Below are positions 7,566 through 14,768 of a stretch of 15,528 nt of DNA, piece after piece; positions within the stretch are counted from its first letter, which is position 1; every line of letters begins with the position of its first letter. Source of the stretch: Pseudomonas sp. (GTDB lineage Bacteria; Pseudomonadota; Gammaproteobacteria; Pseudomonadales; Pseudomonadaceae). The position numbers were made by a program, and so were the translations under genes. The notes under the pieces are model-generated. The model had not been told where the DNA came from and ran no database searches. It worked only from the letters and a program-made list of their open reading frames with translations. The stretch lies in the NCBI GenBank assembly GCA_007117785.1, contig SKFV01000108.1:1-15528 (forward strand). The letters run 5' to 3'.

Positions 7566-8105
7566 ATGCGCTTTTGGCTTTATCTGCTCCTGCTATTGCC
7601 GCTCCTGGCTCAGGCCAATCCACAGACCATCGACTGGCTGGATCTGTTGCCCGAGGAAGACCTCGAAGCCATCCTGAATATGCCGGAAATCGTGCATGAC
7701 GAAGCAGATTATGCGGATGATATCGACGCGGTGGGGACCTTCGCGCAGAACCTGCGCCAACGCGATCCCAAGCTGCCGGAGGTGATGTACTCGACCCGCG
7801 TGGTAGCCGAGATGGATGGCATAAATGCCCGCCTGGCAGGCTTCCCGGTCCCTCTGGAAACCAACGAACGCGGGCATTACACCAGCTTTTTTCTGGTGCC
7901 CTATGCCGGTGCCTGTATCCATGTACCGCCGCCTCCGCCCAACCAGATTGTGCTCGTCGATTACCCCAAAGGCTTGCCCATAGAGGATATCTACACACCT
8001 TACTGGGTCACCGGCAACCTGCATGTGGATCAAACCAGCAATGAACTGGCTGACGCCAGTTATCGCATCGAGGCGCAATCTGTAAAGATCTACGATGGCG
8101 ATTAA
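7566..8105 (+). CDS. Exported DUF3299 protein
   Basis: A 179-residue protein with a clear signal peptide (MRFWLYLLLLLPLLAQA, cleavage likely after A17), so it is probably periplasmic. The mature part carries the DUF3299 hallmark FFLVPYAGACIHVPPPPPNQ at 108-126, followed by YWVTGNLHV at 146-154 and a C-terminal YRIEAQSVKIYD. Residues 20-90 are acidic and lack recognisable motifs. The conserved cysteine C117 and the proline run are constant in the family, whose biochemical role is not established. Some DUF3299 genes in other proteobacteria lie beside ABC transporter or metal-uptake genes, but here the gene stands alone, divergent from the broken ACR3 gene. The start ATG is the only one compatible with the signal peptide. 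Confidence 0.85.
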   Translation: MRFWLYLLLLLPLLAQANPQTIDWLDLLPEEDLEAILNMPEIVHDEADYADDIDAVGTFAQNLRQRDPKLPEVMYSTRVVAEMDGINARLAGFPVPLETNERGHYTSFFLVPYAGACIHVPPPPPNQIVLVDYPKGLPIEDIYTPYWVTGNLHVDQTSNELADASYRIEAQSVKIYDGD

Positions 8106-8136
8106 TTAACCGCGCCGTTAAACTATTTCGTTATCT

Positions 8137-8150
8137 CACCCAAATGGGTG
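8137..8150 (+). other. Small hairpin in the gap between the DUF3299 and hydrolase genes
   Basis: CACCC-AAAT-GGGTG forms a 5-bp stem with a 4-base loop, about 30 bases past the DUF3299 stop. No T run follows, so terminator function is doubtful. The motif GTTAAA occurs on both sides (8117-8122 and 8153-8158), and AGCC-CTC-GGCT (8164-8174) could form another short stem. Nothing else is evident in the 142-bp gap. Confidence 0.25.
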
Positions 8151-8247
8151 GCGTTAAATAGCCAGCCCTCGGCTAAGCTGCATGCTAGAGGCGACTCGGA
8201 GTGCTGCATGGAAGCCAGCGCAGTCGTCATCATGACAGGAGGTAGTT

Positions 8248-9177
8248 TTGGAACTGATTCTGGGCTTTTTGGGCCTTGCTGTACTCGTTGTGTTCTATCT
8301 GCGCAAATGGCTATTGCGCAAGGAAATCCCCCAACAGCAGGCGATCGAATACAGCGGAGAAGTCTATGCTGTCGGCGCCGCAACTCTGGCCCGCAGTGGT
8401 CCTGAGCAACCCCGGCAAAGCGTGATTGCTGTTCATGGCTTTGTCGAAAACTTCCTGTATTTCACGGAGTTCTATAAAGACCCGGACCTGGAACTGATTC
8501 TCTTCACCAGCGCGGGTTATCACACCCCGGTTACCCGTCTGGATACCAACTCGCCTCAGTGGGCCAAGGCGCCAAATGAGCGACTGGGCAGCATTGCCTA
8601 TGATGCCGAAGTGCTGATTCAGGCGTTGGAGCACCTGGTCAGCGGTGAGGAAGTCCGTGTGCATGGTCATTCGCGTGGTGGTGCCGTCATACTGGAAGCC
8701 GCACGGCGGCGGCCCGACCTGTTCGAGCAGGCCGAGGTCATTCTCGAAGCACCGGTATTGCCACAGGGCAAACCCTACGCGGAGCTGAGCCCCAGTGTGC
8801 GCTGGTTCCTGCCTTTTGTACTGCCTTTCTGGCAGCAGCAACCCATTTCGCCACGCAACAAGGCCATCTGGGGACCGCTGGATGATCGGCGCAAGCGCTC
8901 GTTGATCATGGGGCTGCCATTCAACCCCAAACATTGCAGCACCATGATGGCCAACCTGAAGGATATGGCCAACTGGATGCCGGACACGGGTACCGAGATT
9001 TTTCAGCACGTCAAACGTGGCGCTATTCTGGTGCCTGGCAATGACAAGGTGCTTGACCCCAAGGCCATGCTCGCCAGCGCCCGGCAGGCGGAAAATCTGC
9101 AGGTGATCGCTGTTGAGGACGGTAGTCACTTTGTCATTCCTGACAATCCGGACTCGATACCCCCCTTGCCGGCATGA
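8248..9177 (+). CDS. Membrane-anchored alpha/beta hydrolase
   Basis: A 309-residue serine hydrolase of the alpha/beta fold. The N terminus (residues ~1-18) is one hydrophobic segment followed by basic residues (RKWLLRK), suggesting an inner-membrane anchor with the enzyme in the cytoplasm. The fold shows the oxyanion-region HGF at 63-65, the nucleophile elbow GHSRGG at 140-145 with S142, a probable acid at D266 or D270 in PGNDKVLDP, and the catalytic histidine H294 in DGSHFV. The start is TTG at 8248, supported by the strong ribosome binding site AGGAGGT (8237-8243); no in-frame ATG offers an intact protein. The stop overlaps trmO by ATGA. The substrate cannot be predicted; esterase, lipase-like or lactonase activity are all possible. 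Confidence 0.85.
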   Translation: MELILGFLGLAVLVVFYLRKWLLRKEIPQQQAIEYSGEVYAVGAATLARSGPEQPRQSVIAVHGFVENFLYFTEFYKDPDLELILFTSAGYHTPVTRLDTNSPQWAKAPNERLGSIAYDAEVLIQALEHLVSGEEVRVHGHSRGGAVILEAARRRPDLFEQAEVILEAPVLPQGKPYAELSPSVRWFLPFVLPFWQQQPISPRNKAIWGPLDDRRKRSLIMGLPFNPKHCSTMMANLKDMANWMPDTGTEIFQHVKRGAILVPGNDKVLDPKAMLASARQAENLQVIAVEDGSHFVIPDNPDSIPPLPA

Positions 9178-9869
9178 GCATCGAACTGCAGCCGATCGGG
9201 GTCATGCGTAGCGCTTTTGTGGAAAAGTTCGGTATTCCCCGACAACCCCGTCTGGCCCCAGCAGCCCGTGGCCAGATTCTGCTCTCTCCTCCCTATGACA
9301 GTGCCGAGGCCATCGCCGGGCTTGAGCACGTCAGCCACATCTGGTTGCTGTTTGTATTTCATCAGGCTCACAGTGGGCCGCAACATACCCGGGTGCGGCC
9401 TCCGCGCCTCGGTGGCAACCAGCGCATTGGCGTGTTTGCCAGCCGCGCCACCCATCGCCCCAACCCCCTGGGTCAATCGGTGGTGCGCCTGGAGCAGGCC
9501 GAGCCCGGCTACCTGACCGTCTCCGGGATTGACCTGCTCGATGGTACCCCCATCCTGGATATCAAACCCTATGTGCCCTACGCCGATGTCGTCAGCGATG
9601 CGACCAACCAGTTAGCGCCGACACCCCCGGTATTACTTGCTGTTAACTGGCACCGCGACGCTTTGGCTGCGGCACATCTTGCGGCCACACGTCTGGGCGA
9701 ACCTGTTGTCCAGCTGATTGAACAATGCCTGGCACAGGATCCAAAACCGGCGTACCAGCAGCCTGCGCCAGAGCGTGAATACGGTGTCCGCCTGTGGGAT
9801 CTGAATATCCGCTTCCATTATCCACAGGCCGCCAGCATCCGGGTAATCAGCGTTGCTCTTGCCGATTAA
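9174..9869 (+). CDS. trmO: tRNA (N6-threonylcarbamoyladenosine-37 N6)-methyltransferase TrmO
   Basis: TrmO adds a methyl group from S-adenosylmethionine to t6A37 in tRNAs such as tRNA-Thr(GGU), fine-tuning decoding. The 231-residue protein has the TsaA-like beta-barrel fold. Family motifs visible are KFGIPRQP at 18-25, HVSHIWLLFVFH at 52-63, RPPRLGGNQRIGVFASRATH at 75-94 followed directly by RPNPLG, and GIDLLDGTPILDIKPYVPYAD at 118-138. The length is close to that of the Escherichia coli enzyme. Its ATG overlaps the hydrolase stop (ATGA), so the two are probably co-translated, although no functional link between them is obvious. Confidence 0.93.
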   Translation: MSIELQPIGVMRSAFVEKFGIPRQPRLAPAARGQILLSPPYDSAEAIAGLEHVSHIWLLFVFHQAHSGPQHTRVRPPRLGGNQRIGVFASRATHRPNPLGQSVVRLEQAEPGYLTVSGIDLLDGTPILDIKPYVPYADVVSDATNQLAPTPPVLLAVNWHRDALAAAHLAATRLGEPVVQLIEQCLAQDPKPAYQQPAPEREYGVRLWDLNIRFHYPQAASIRVISVALAD

Positions 9870-9930
9870 AAGTATTGACGAAACCTCACTTAGCCAGGGA
9901 CAAGCCTGATCTGGCGAACCAATTGTCTTT

Positions 9931-9939
9931 TGCTATCAT
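9931..9939 (+). promoter_or_regulatory. Possible extended -10 promoter of the GGDEF operon
   Basis: TG-C-TATCAT (9931-9939) fits an extended -10 element, with TATCAT matching five of six consensus positions. The -35 region (CTGGCG at 9911) is poor, as is common for extended -10 promoters. A second -10-like TATACT is at 9966-9971. Both lie in the 133-bp gap before the diguanylate cyclase gene. Confidence 0.35.
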
Positions 9940-9952
9940 CGACGCGATTTTT

Positions 9953-9965
9953 GCGCCATGGGCGC
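9953..9965 (+). promoter_or_regulatory. GC-rich inverted repeat in the GGDEF gene leader
   Basis: GCGCC-ATG-GGCGC is a 5-bp inverted repeat with a 3-base centre. It is preceded by a T run (9948-9952) and directly abuts TATACT at 9966-9971. It could be an operator overlapping the second -10 or a small leader hairpin. The T run lies on the 5' side, so it is not an intrinsic terminator on the plus strand. Confidence 0.3.
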
Positions 9966-10002
9966 TATACTGCCTTAACCTGTCCACGAGTGCTGTGATG
10001 CG

Positions 10003-11571
10003 ATGAGTGCGCTGTATTTCTCCCCGATGCTGCTCGGTCTCTGCCTGTTGTTAGCCATCGCAGTGGCAGCCACCGCGCTCTGGCTGGTGTCGCGCCCCAT
10101 TGCCGGCCCCGGCTTCTGGATGACCGGCAGTTGGACTCTGATTGGCGGTATCCTGTTGTTTATCGGCTTTATGCTGACCGGCAGTCCCACACTCAATGTA
10201 TTGGGCAATGCTGGCCAGCTGGCCGGTGAGGCAATTTTTCTGCTGGGTATTTTCCGCTTTATGGGCCGCCCCTTGCCATGGTGGATTGTCCCGCTCAGCG
10301 CCGGCACCATGGCTGCCTTCAACATCCATTACTGGATCTACGCGGGCAATTCCGATTTCCTCATGGGGGTGTATTCCACCATTGCCGGCCTCCTGCCGTT
10401 GCAGGCCATCTGGCTGTTGATGCGCGCGCAGGATGACGTTGTCACCCGACCGGCACGCCTGCTGGTGGCCTTCAGTCTGATGATCTATTCCGTGGTAACC
10501 CTGGTTCGCGGTGCTCTTGGCTACCTCGATTGGTGGCAGCAGCAGCCCTATGAAATGCCTTACGCCTCCTTCAGTTACCTATTGTCCTATAATTTTGCCA
10601 TTCCAGCACTGGTCATGGGCTTCGTTGGTGTGACCTTGATGACCATGCAACGCATCCTCGCACGGAGCCAGTACCACGCCCATGCAGCACAGCAAAGTGC
10701 ACAGCGCTTCGAGCGCCTGCTCAGTGCTACCAGCTCTGGTGTCGCTATTGTTCAGGCTGACCGAATTCAGGATGCCAACACCCGGCTGGAACACATGACT
10801 GGTCGTCAACGCAAGGATCTGATCGGCTTACCCGTTAGCCTGCTGTTCCATCAGTCCAGTCAGCCAGCACTTATCACCAGCCTGGAGCACGGCAGCGTTC
10901 GCCAGCTGGAGGTACAGGCGTTACATCAGCAAGAGGGTGTATTCAGTGCGGAAATCAGTCTGGAGCCACTCGGCAATGATGACGACCGCATTCTGGAGTT
11001 ACGTGACATCAGCCACCACAAGGCTCTGGAAGCTCAGTTACAGTCGCTGGCTACCCGCGATCCCTTGACCGGGGCATTGAATCGACGGGCCTTTGACCAG
11101 GCAGTACAGCCTGAACTGGCTCGCTGTGAGCGACAGGCTCATTCCTTGAGTCTGGCCCTGATGGATCTGGATCACTTCAAGCAAATCAACGATCAATACG
11201 GTCATAGTGTAGGCGATCAAGTGCTGCAGTCCTTTACCCGGTGCTGCCAACAGCATATTAGGGCGAGTGACCGACTTGCACGCTTTGGCGGTGAGGAATT
11301 CATTATCCTGCTGGTGGATACCGACAGTAAGGCCGCGATGCGCTTGATGCAGCGCCTGCGCCAATCGGTGCACCAGTTGCAGCCTGACCCAGCCGAGGCC
11401 AATCTGAGCGTCCGCTTCAGTGCCGGGGTAACCCAGTGGCAAGCGGGTGATACACTGGACTCGATGGTCCGCCGTGCGGACCGGGCACTGTATCAGGCCA
11501 AAGATGCCGGGCGTGACCAGATTTGTTGCTGGCCACCGGCCAAAGAGACAATTGACCATGTTGACCCTTGA
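10003..11571 (+). CDS. Membrane-bound PAS-GGDEF diguanylate cyclase
   Basis: A 522-residue protein predicted to make cyclic di-GMP from two GTP. The N-terminal ~220 residues contain about seven hydrophobic helices (for example 7-29, 40-59, 72-86, 92-107, 119-139, 151-170 and 191-216), an unnamed sensory membrane domain. A PAS-like region (~232-335) contains GVAIVQADRIQDANTRLEHM. The GGDEF domain (~345-510) has LATRDPLTGALNRRAF, LMDLDHFKQINDQYGH and the active site RFGGEEF with GGEEF at 429-433. The inhibitory I-site RxxD is present at R420-D423, five residues before GGEEF, so product feedback is expected. The stop lies 14 bp inside the next gene (DUF3301), indicating an operon. Confidence 0.93.
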   Translation: MSALYFSPMLLGLCLLLAIAVAATALWLVSRPIAGPGFWMTGSWTLIGGILLFIGFMLTGSPTLNVLGNAGQLAGEAIFLLGIFRFMGRPLPWWIVPLSAGTMAAFNIHYWIYAGNSDFLMGVYSTIAGLLPLQAIWLLMRAQDDVVTRPARLLVAFSLMIYSVVTLVRGALGYLDWWQQQPYEMPYASFSYLLSYNFAIPALVMGFVGVTLMTMQRILARSQYHAHAAQQSAQRFERLLSATSSGVAIVQADRIQDANTRLEHMTGRQRKDLIGLPVSLLFHQSSQPALITSLEHGSVRQLEVQALHQQEGVFSAEISLEPLGNDDDRILELRDISHHKALEAQLQSLATRDPLTGALNRRAFDQAVQPELARCERQAHSLSLALMDLDHFKQINDQYGHSVGDQVLQSFTRCCQQHIRASDRLARFGGEEFIILLVDTDSKAAMRLMQRLRQSVHQLQPDPAEANLSVRFSAGVTQWQAGDTLDSMVRRADRALYQAKDAGRDQICCWPPAKETIDHVDP

Positions 11572-11935
11572 ACATATCGCCCTCAGCCTGCCAGTGATAA
11601 TGATCGCTGCCTGGTGGTGGCGAGGTATTGGTCTGCGTGATCTGGCATTACGTCAGGTGCAGTATCACTGCCGCAAGGCTGACGTGCAGTTATTGGATGA
11701 GAGCATCGTGCTGCGTCAACTGCGTCCCTGCCGGAACCGTCGCGGGCGGTGGGGCATCGGGCGCAGTTATGCGTTTGAATTTACCGTTACCGGTGAACGG
11801 CGCTACAGCGGGCAGATTCATCTGCACGGTGCCCAGCTACAGGGAATTGCACTGGATCCACATCCGTTTCCGGGCGCACCTGATGACACCGGCACCATCA
11901 TTCATGAAAGTGATAATGTACGCTCTTTGCATTAA
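11558..11935 (+). CDS. DUF3301 family protein
   Basis: A 125-residue protein with one N-terminal hydrophobic segment (MLTLEHIALSLPVIMIAAWWW), then a basic cytoplasmic-type part with GLRDLALRQVQYHCRKADVQ, LLDESIVLRQLRPCRNRRGR, a YAFEFTVTGERRYSGQIHLHG strand region and an unstructured tail. This pattern matches DUF3301, a small gammaproteobacterial membrane-anchored family of unknown role. The start ATG at 11558 lies inside the end of the GGDEF gene (14-bp overlap); the frame is open further upstream but only this start gives the typical N terminus. The stop is 11 bases before the G3E GTPase gene, so the three genes look like one transcription unit. Two cysteines (in YHCRK and RPCRN) are present; their role is not known. 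Confidence 0.8.
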   Translation: MLTLEHIALSLPVIMIAAWWWRGIGLRDLALRQVQYHCRKADVQLLDESIVLRQLRPCRNRRGRWGIGRSYAFEFTVTGERRYSGQIHLHGAQLQGIALDPHPFPGAPDDTGTIIHESDNVRSLH

Positions 11936-11946
11936 GGGAGTTCCAC

Positions 11947-12930
11947 GTGGAACCCGATAAACTGGCAAACATTCCGACCTATCTTGTCGCCGGACCACTG
12001 GGTGCTGGCAAAACCACTCTACTGCAACAGCTATTGCGGCAACGCCCTGCACATGAGCACTGGGCCATACTGATCAATGAATTCGGTCAACTGGGTCTTG
12101 ATGCTGCCTTGCTCAATGCTGACACCGAAGACGGTGTCAGCCTGGCTGAAATACCTGGCGGCTGCCTCTGTTGCGTGAATGGCTTACCTTTTCAGGTAGG
12201 TCTACAGCGCCTGCTGCGCCGAAGCCAGCCACAACGCTTGCTGATCGAAACCTCTGGTCTGGGCCATCCAGCCCTTTTACTTGAGCAACTGATGAACAAA
12301 CCCTGGGCCGGTGTGCTCGCGCTACAGCCCTTGATCATGGTGCTTGATGCCGCCGTTATGGCTCAGGGCGGAGCCTTGCCAGAATCTCAGCAAGCCGCCT
12401 TACCGCTGGCTGGCTGCCTGTTGCTGAACAAATCCGCTCAGCTGGATACAGCAGCGCGCCAGCAGTTGGCAGCTCGACTGCCTGAAGTACCGCAATTCTG
12501 GACCGAGCAGGCAGCTATCGATTGGTCACTGCTACCAGGGGCAGATGTCGCAGTTGAACCCGGTATAGCGGATATCGATCAAGTCACTGACCAGCCAAGT
12601 ATTGGTATTCTCTGGCGCAGCCAGGATGACATTCACAGTCAACAACAACATCAGGATCAGAACGTCAGCCTGAGTTGGCGCTTGCACCCGAAACAACCAC
12701 TGGACTGCGCCCAGTTGCAGCAATGGTTGGCGATGACCCCTTGGCTAAGGGCCAAAGCACTGGTCCATGGCATTGATGGCTGGCAAAGCCTGAATGCCCT
12801 GCACGGTAACCGCCTGGTCTGGAATAAGGCGCCCGCGGGCAGGGAACAGCGCATTGAACTGATCTATGACCAACCGCAGGATCAGCTACGATTGACCACT
12901 GCCTTGCGGCAGACCTTGGTCACGGGGTAA
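11947..12930 (+). CDS. G3E-family GTPase (CobW/YjiA-like, COG0523)
   Basis: A 327-residue P-loop GTPase of the group that includes metallochaperones such as CobW and YjiA. It shows Walker A GPLGAGKTT at 16-24, NEFGQLGLD at 44-52, the metal-binding GGCLCC at 71-76 with C73, C75 and C76, and Walker B LLIETSGLGHP at 98-108. The guanine-specificity motif reads NKSA at 161-164, where the usual form is NKxD. The C-terminal domain (~215-327) is shorter than in CobW and has no histidine-rich loop, only a Q/H stretch (HSQQQHQDQ at 230-238). The start is GTG at 11947 behind AAGGGAG (11934-11940). It follows the DUF3301 gene closely. It is probably a zinc or other metal-handling protein; the partner is not identifiable. 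Confidence 0.88.
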   Translation: MEPDKLANIPTYLVAGPLGAGKTTLLQQLLRQRPAHEHWAILINEFGQLGLDAALLNADTEDGVSLAEIPGGCLCCVNGLPFQVGLQRLLRRSQPQRLLIETSGLGHPALLLEQLMNKPWAGVLALQPLIMVLDAAVMAQGGALPESQQAALPLAGCLLLNKSAQLDTAARQQLAARLPEVPQFWTEQAAIDWSLLPGADVAVEPGIADIDQVTDQPSIGILWRSQDDIHSQQQHQDQNVSLSWRLHPKQPLDCAQLQQWLAMTPWLRAKALVHGIDGWQSLNALHGNRLVWNKAPAGREQRIELIYDQPQDQLRLTTALRQTLVTG

Positions 12931-13006
12931 GGTTATCAGCCTTGAATATGCTCCAGATTACTATTTGTCTGCTGAGCAAGTTGGCTGATTGATTATCCAG
13001 GTTCGC

Positions 13007-13381
13007 ATGCGCCCGACTCGATTTATCTACACGCTGTTTCTTCTGCTCTTGCTGCCATTCAGTCAGTTATTTGCTGCTGCCTGTCTGATTGAAAGTAACG
13101 ACGATGAGTTTCCGATCCGTCTGTGTCAGCAGAATATGACCATTCCCGACAACTTGTTTCATGACAGCTTTTGCCAGCCGCAAATCCCCGATCGCAGCTT
13201 TGCCGTCAGCCAGGTAGAAAGCTGCCCTGATGGGGCTTACGGAGTTTGTTCAGGAGCGCATACGGAAGGAGTTGGCTACCAGCAGTCGATCTTTTACTAC
13301 TCAGACCCGGATGATGCACCCTATCTGAAAGTCTACTGCGAAGAAATCAGCCAGGGTGAGTGGCAGGTGCCTGATCAGTAA
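13007..13381 (+). CDS. Small exported cysteine-containing protein of unknown function
   Basis: A 124-residue protein that I do not recognise. It starts with a typical signal peptide (MRPTRFIYTLFLLLLLPFSQ through LFAAA), so it is exported. C26 follows AAA directly; this could be a lipoprotein cysteine, but the residue at -3 is not the usual leucine, so signal peptidase I cleavage is as likely. The mature part has six cysteines (C26, C40, C56, C73, C81, C111), an even number suggesting three disulfides. It is acidic and rich in aspartate, proline and tyrosine, with no repeats. ATG at 13007 is preferred over the TTG at 12989 because it begins the signal peptide. The 76-bp gap upstream has only weak promoter-like sequence. 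The 3' end overlaps the convergent DUF192 gene by 7 bp. Confidence 0.7.
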   Translation: MRPTRFIYTLFLLLLLPFSQLFAAACLIESNDDEFPIRLCQQNMTIPDNLFHDSFCQPQIPDRSFAVSQVESCPDGAYGVCSGAHTEGVGYQQSIFYYSDPDDAPYLKVYCEEISQGEWQVPDQ

Positions 13382-13839
13382 CTCGGCGCTGGCTGCTCTA
13401 GCAATTGCGCGGGCATCTGCAACAGCAAACCCGTTTCAAGCCCTAATGATTCCACTGTACCCGCCGCAACCTCAATCACAAAACGCAGAGGCTGACTGGC
13501 TGAATACACCGTGCAGGGCATGCTGATGCAAGGTGGTACCGATGGGTAGATATCCACTATGCGACCATGGTTGTCCACAAATAACAGATCCAGACTGATC
13601 TGCATATTTCTCATCCAGATCTTCGGTTGTGTGCCCTGCGGAAAATCAAACAACATACCGGTGTCAGGGGCCAGAGAGGCCCGGCCCATCAGCCCTTGGC
13701 GACGTGACTCTGGATCGGCAACATACTCCAGTTGATAGCTCTGGTCGGCAATGACAACGTCAACAAGCGGGTTGGCACTGACAATATTTATCCACAAGCT
13801 GTTAACAAGCAGAAAAACTATCGCCAGAGCCAGTTTCAC
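13375..13839 (-). CDS. Exported DUF192 protein
   Basis: A 154-residue protein with an N-terminal signal peptide (MKLALAIVFLLVNSLWINIVSA) and a DUF192 domain covering most of the rest. Family features are SRRQGLMGRASLAPDTGMLF, PKIWMRNMQISLDLLFVD, GRIVDIYPSVPPCISMPC and LRFVIEVAAGTVESLGL. DUF192 is a small beta-sheet domain widespread in bacteria and archaea whose function is not established. The start is GTG at 13839, which overlaps the stop of the PilZ gene as GTGA, so the gene is likely translationally coupled to it. At the 3' end it overlaps the convergent cysteine-rich gene by 7 bp, around the palindrome TGATCA (13372-13377), leaving no room for a separate terminator. Confidence 0.88.
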   Translation of the reverse strand: MKLALAIVFLLVNSLWINIVSANPLVDVVIADQSYQLEYVADPESRRQGLMGRASLAPDTGMLFDFPQGTQPKIWMRNMQISLDLLFVDNHGRIVDIYPSVPPCISMPCTVYSASQPLRFVIEVAAGTVESLGLETGLLLQMPAQLLEQPAPSY

Positions 13840-14690
13840 AGGCTGTCCTTGAGCATATTCTGATAAACCATGTTGGTCAGATACAAACGGTTTTGTTCGC
13901 TCAGGTCGATAAATTCAACGCCGGTTGCCACTTTGCCACTATGTTCATCAGTATTCACCATGCGCACCTTGCTGGCTATTTTCAGATATACATCCAGGCC
14001 TGCCGGGTTGATCCTGAAAGCCAGTTCGACTTCGTCATCCAGTTCTGCAAAAACTGCGTTTGATAATACTTTTGCCCCGCCAACGCTGAGATCGACCATT
14101 TTCGCTGAGGCGATCTGTTTACCCGAGCGATTGACCGCAGTGATCAACTCCAGGCTTACCCGGGCTGAGCTGCGAATTCGCATCGACTGGACCGATTCAG
14201 GGTAAGCCAGATGAATATAGGGAAAGGGTGACAGGTTGGTTTTCAACACCCGGGTCTTGTAAGCCACAGCATCCTTGCCGACAAAGCCCCGCACCAGAAA
14301 CTGCTGACCTTCACGCACAAAAGCCAGTTTGCCTGCATTGGTCGGCGCGGTTACCAGCAGGCTGACCGGCGCATGAAAGCCAATCATCTTGACCTGATAG
14401 CGTTCGGTCTGATTGCTGTTCAGGGTTTGCAGTTGTACCAGGTCACCGGGAGCCAATTGGATCTGCGTCATGCTGGTCGTCATGCGTTCTCCCTGCTTGC
14501 CCTGACCAGCTTCGTTTCGCGCTTCCGGAGCGATACGAAACAACCCCAGCTTGATCAACTGATCAAGCATCGGCTGATTATCCAATACCCGGCCACGCTC
14601 AAAAATCACTTTGCTCTCACTGTCCGTGATGTCCCACGGTAATGGTACACCCAGTGTAATGTCTTCATGTTGCAAAGGAATCAAGGGCAC
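13836..14690 (-). CDS. PilZ-domain cyclic di-GMP-binding protein (YcgR-like)
   Basis: A 284-residue protein. The C-terminal PilZ domain (~170-278) retains the cyclic di-GMP-binding motifs RSSAR at 173-177 (RxxxR) and DLSVGG at 200-205. Residues ~78-165 resemble the N-terminal barrel of YcgR-type flagellar brake proteins (LAPGDLVQLQTL, YQVKMIGF, LLVTAPTNAGKLAFVREGQQFLVRGF, split here for length). A further ~70 residues precede this, with VPLPWDITD, VIFERGRVL and LIKLGLFRI. The start is GTG at 14690, with AAAGGA (14699-14704, read on the minus strand) eight bases upstream. It probably binds cyclic di-GMP and acts on motility or envelope targets, but the partner is unknown. It lies downstream of glmU and upstream of, and coupled to, DUF192. 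Confidence 0.9.
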   Translation of the reverse strand: MPLIPLQHEDITLGVPLPWDITDSESKVIFERGRVLDNQPMLDQLIKLGLFRIAPEARNEAGQGKQGERMTTSMTQIQLAPGDLVQLQTLNSNQTERYQVKMIGFHAPVSLLVTAPTNAGKLAFVREGQQFLVRGFVGKDAVAYKTRVLKTNLSPFPYIHLAYPESVQSMRIRSSARVSLELITAVNRSGKQIASAKMVDLSVGGAKVLSNAVFAELDDEVELAFRINPAGLDVYLKIASKVRMVNTDEHSGKVATGVEFIDLSEQNRLYLTNMVYQNMLKDSL

Positions 14691-14740
14691 GGCGGTCGTC
14701 CTTTAACCAGTAGCTGCACATAGTAGCCCATTGAAAGCAC

Positions 14741-14768
14741 AAAAGAGTGCAAACTCAGATTACTCTTT
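14741..14768 (-). terminator. Weak possible terminator at the end of glmU
   Basis: Read on the minus strand, AAAGAGT (14768-14762) and ACTCTTT (14748-14742) can pair across a 13-base loop, followed by one more T and then GTGC. The stem is AT-rich and includes the glmU stop codon, so it would be a weak terminator at best. A smaller alternative, GCAC-TCTTTT-GTGC followed by TTTC, overlaps it (14734-14750). Partial read-through into the PilZ gene is plausible. Confidence 0.25.

Noticed and set aside
8148..8405. Plus-strand ATG frame overlapping the start of the hydrolase gene
   Set aside because: The strong AGGAGGT site at 8237-8243 serves the TTG of the hydrolase, and the alternative frame encodes no recognisable protein and runs into the hydrolase coding region.
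9893..9915. GCCAG/CTGGC inverted repeat after trmO as a terminator
   Set aside because: The stem is only 5 bp with a 13-base loop, and no T run follows closely.
12935..12989. ATCAGCC/GGCTGAT inverted repeat between the GTPase and the cysteine-rich gene
   Set aside because: The arms are 7 bp with a loop of about 41 bases, too weak for a terminator or riboswitch call.
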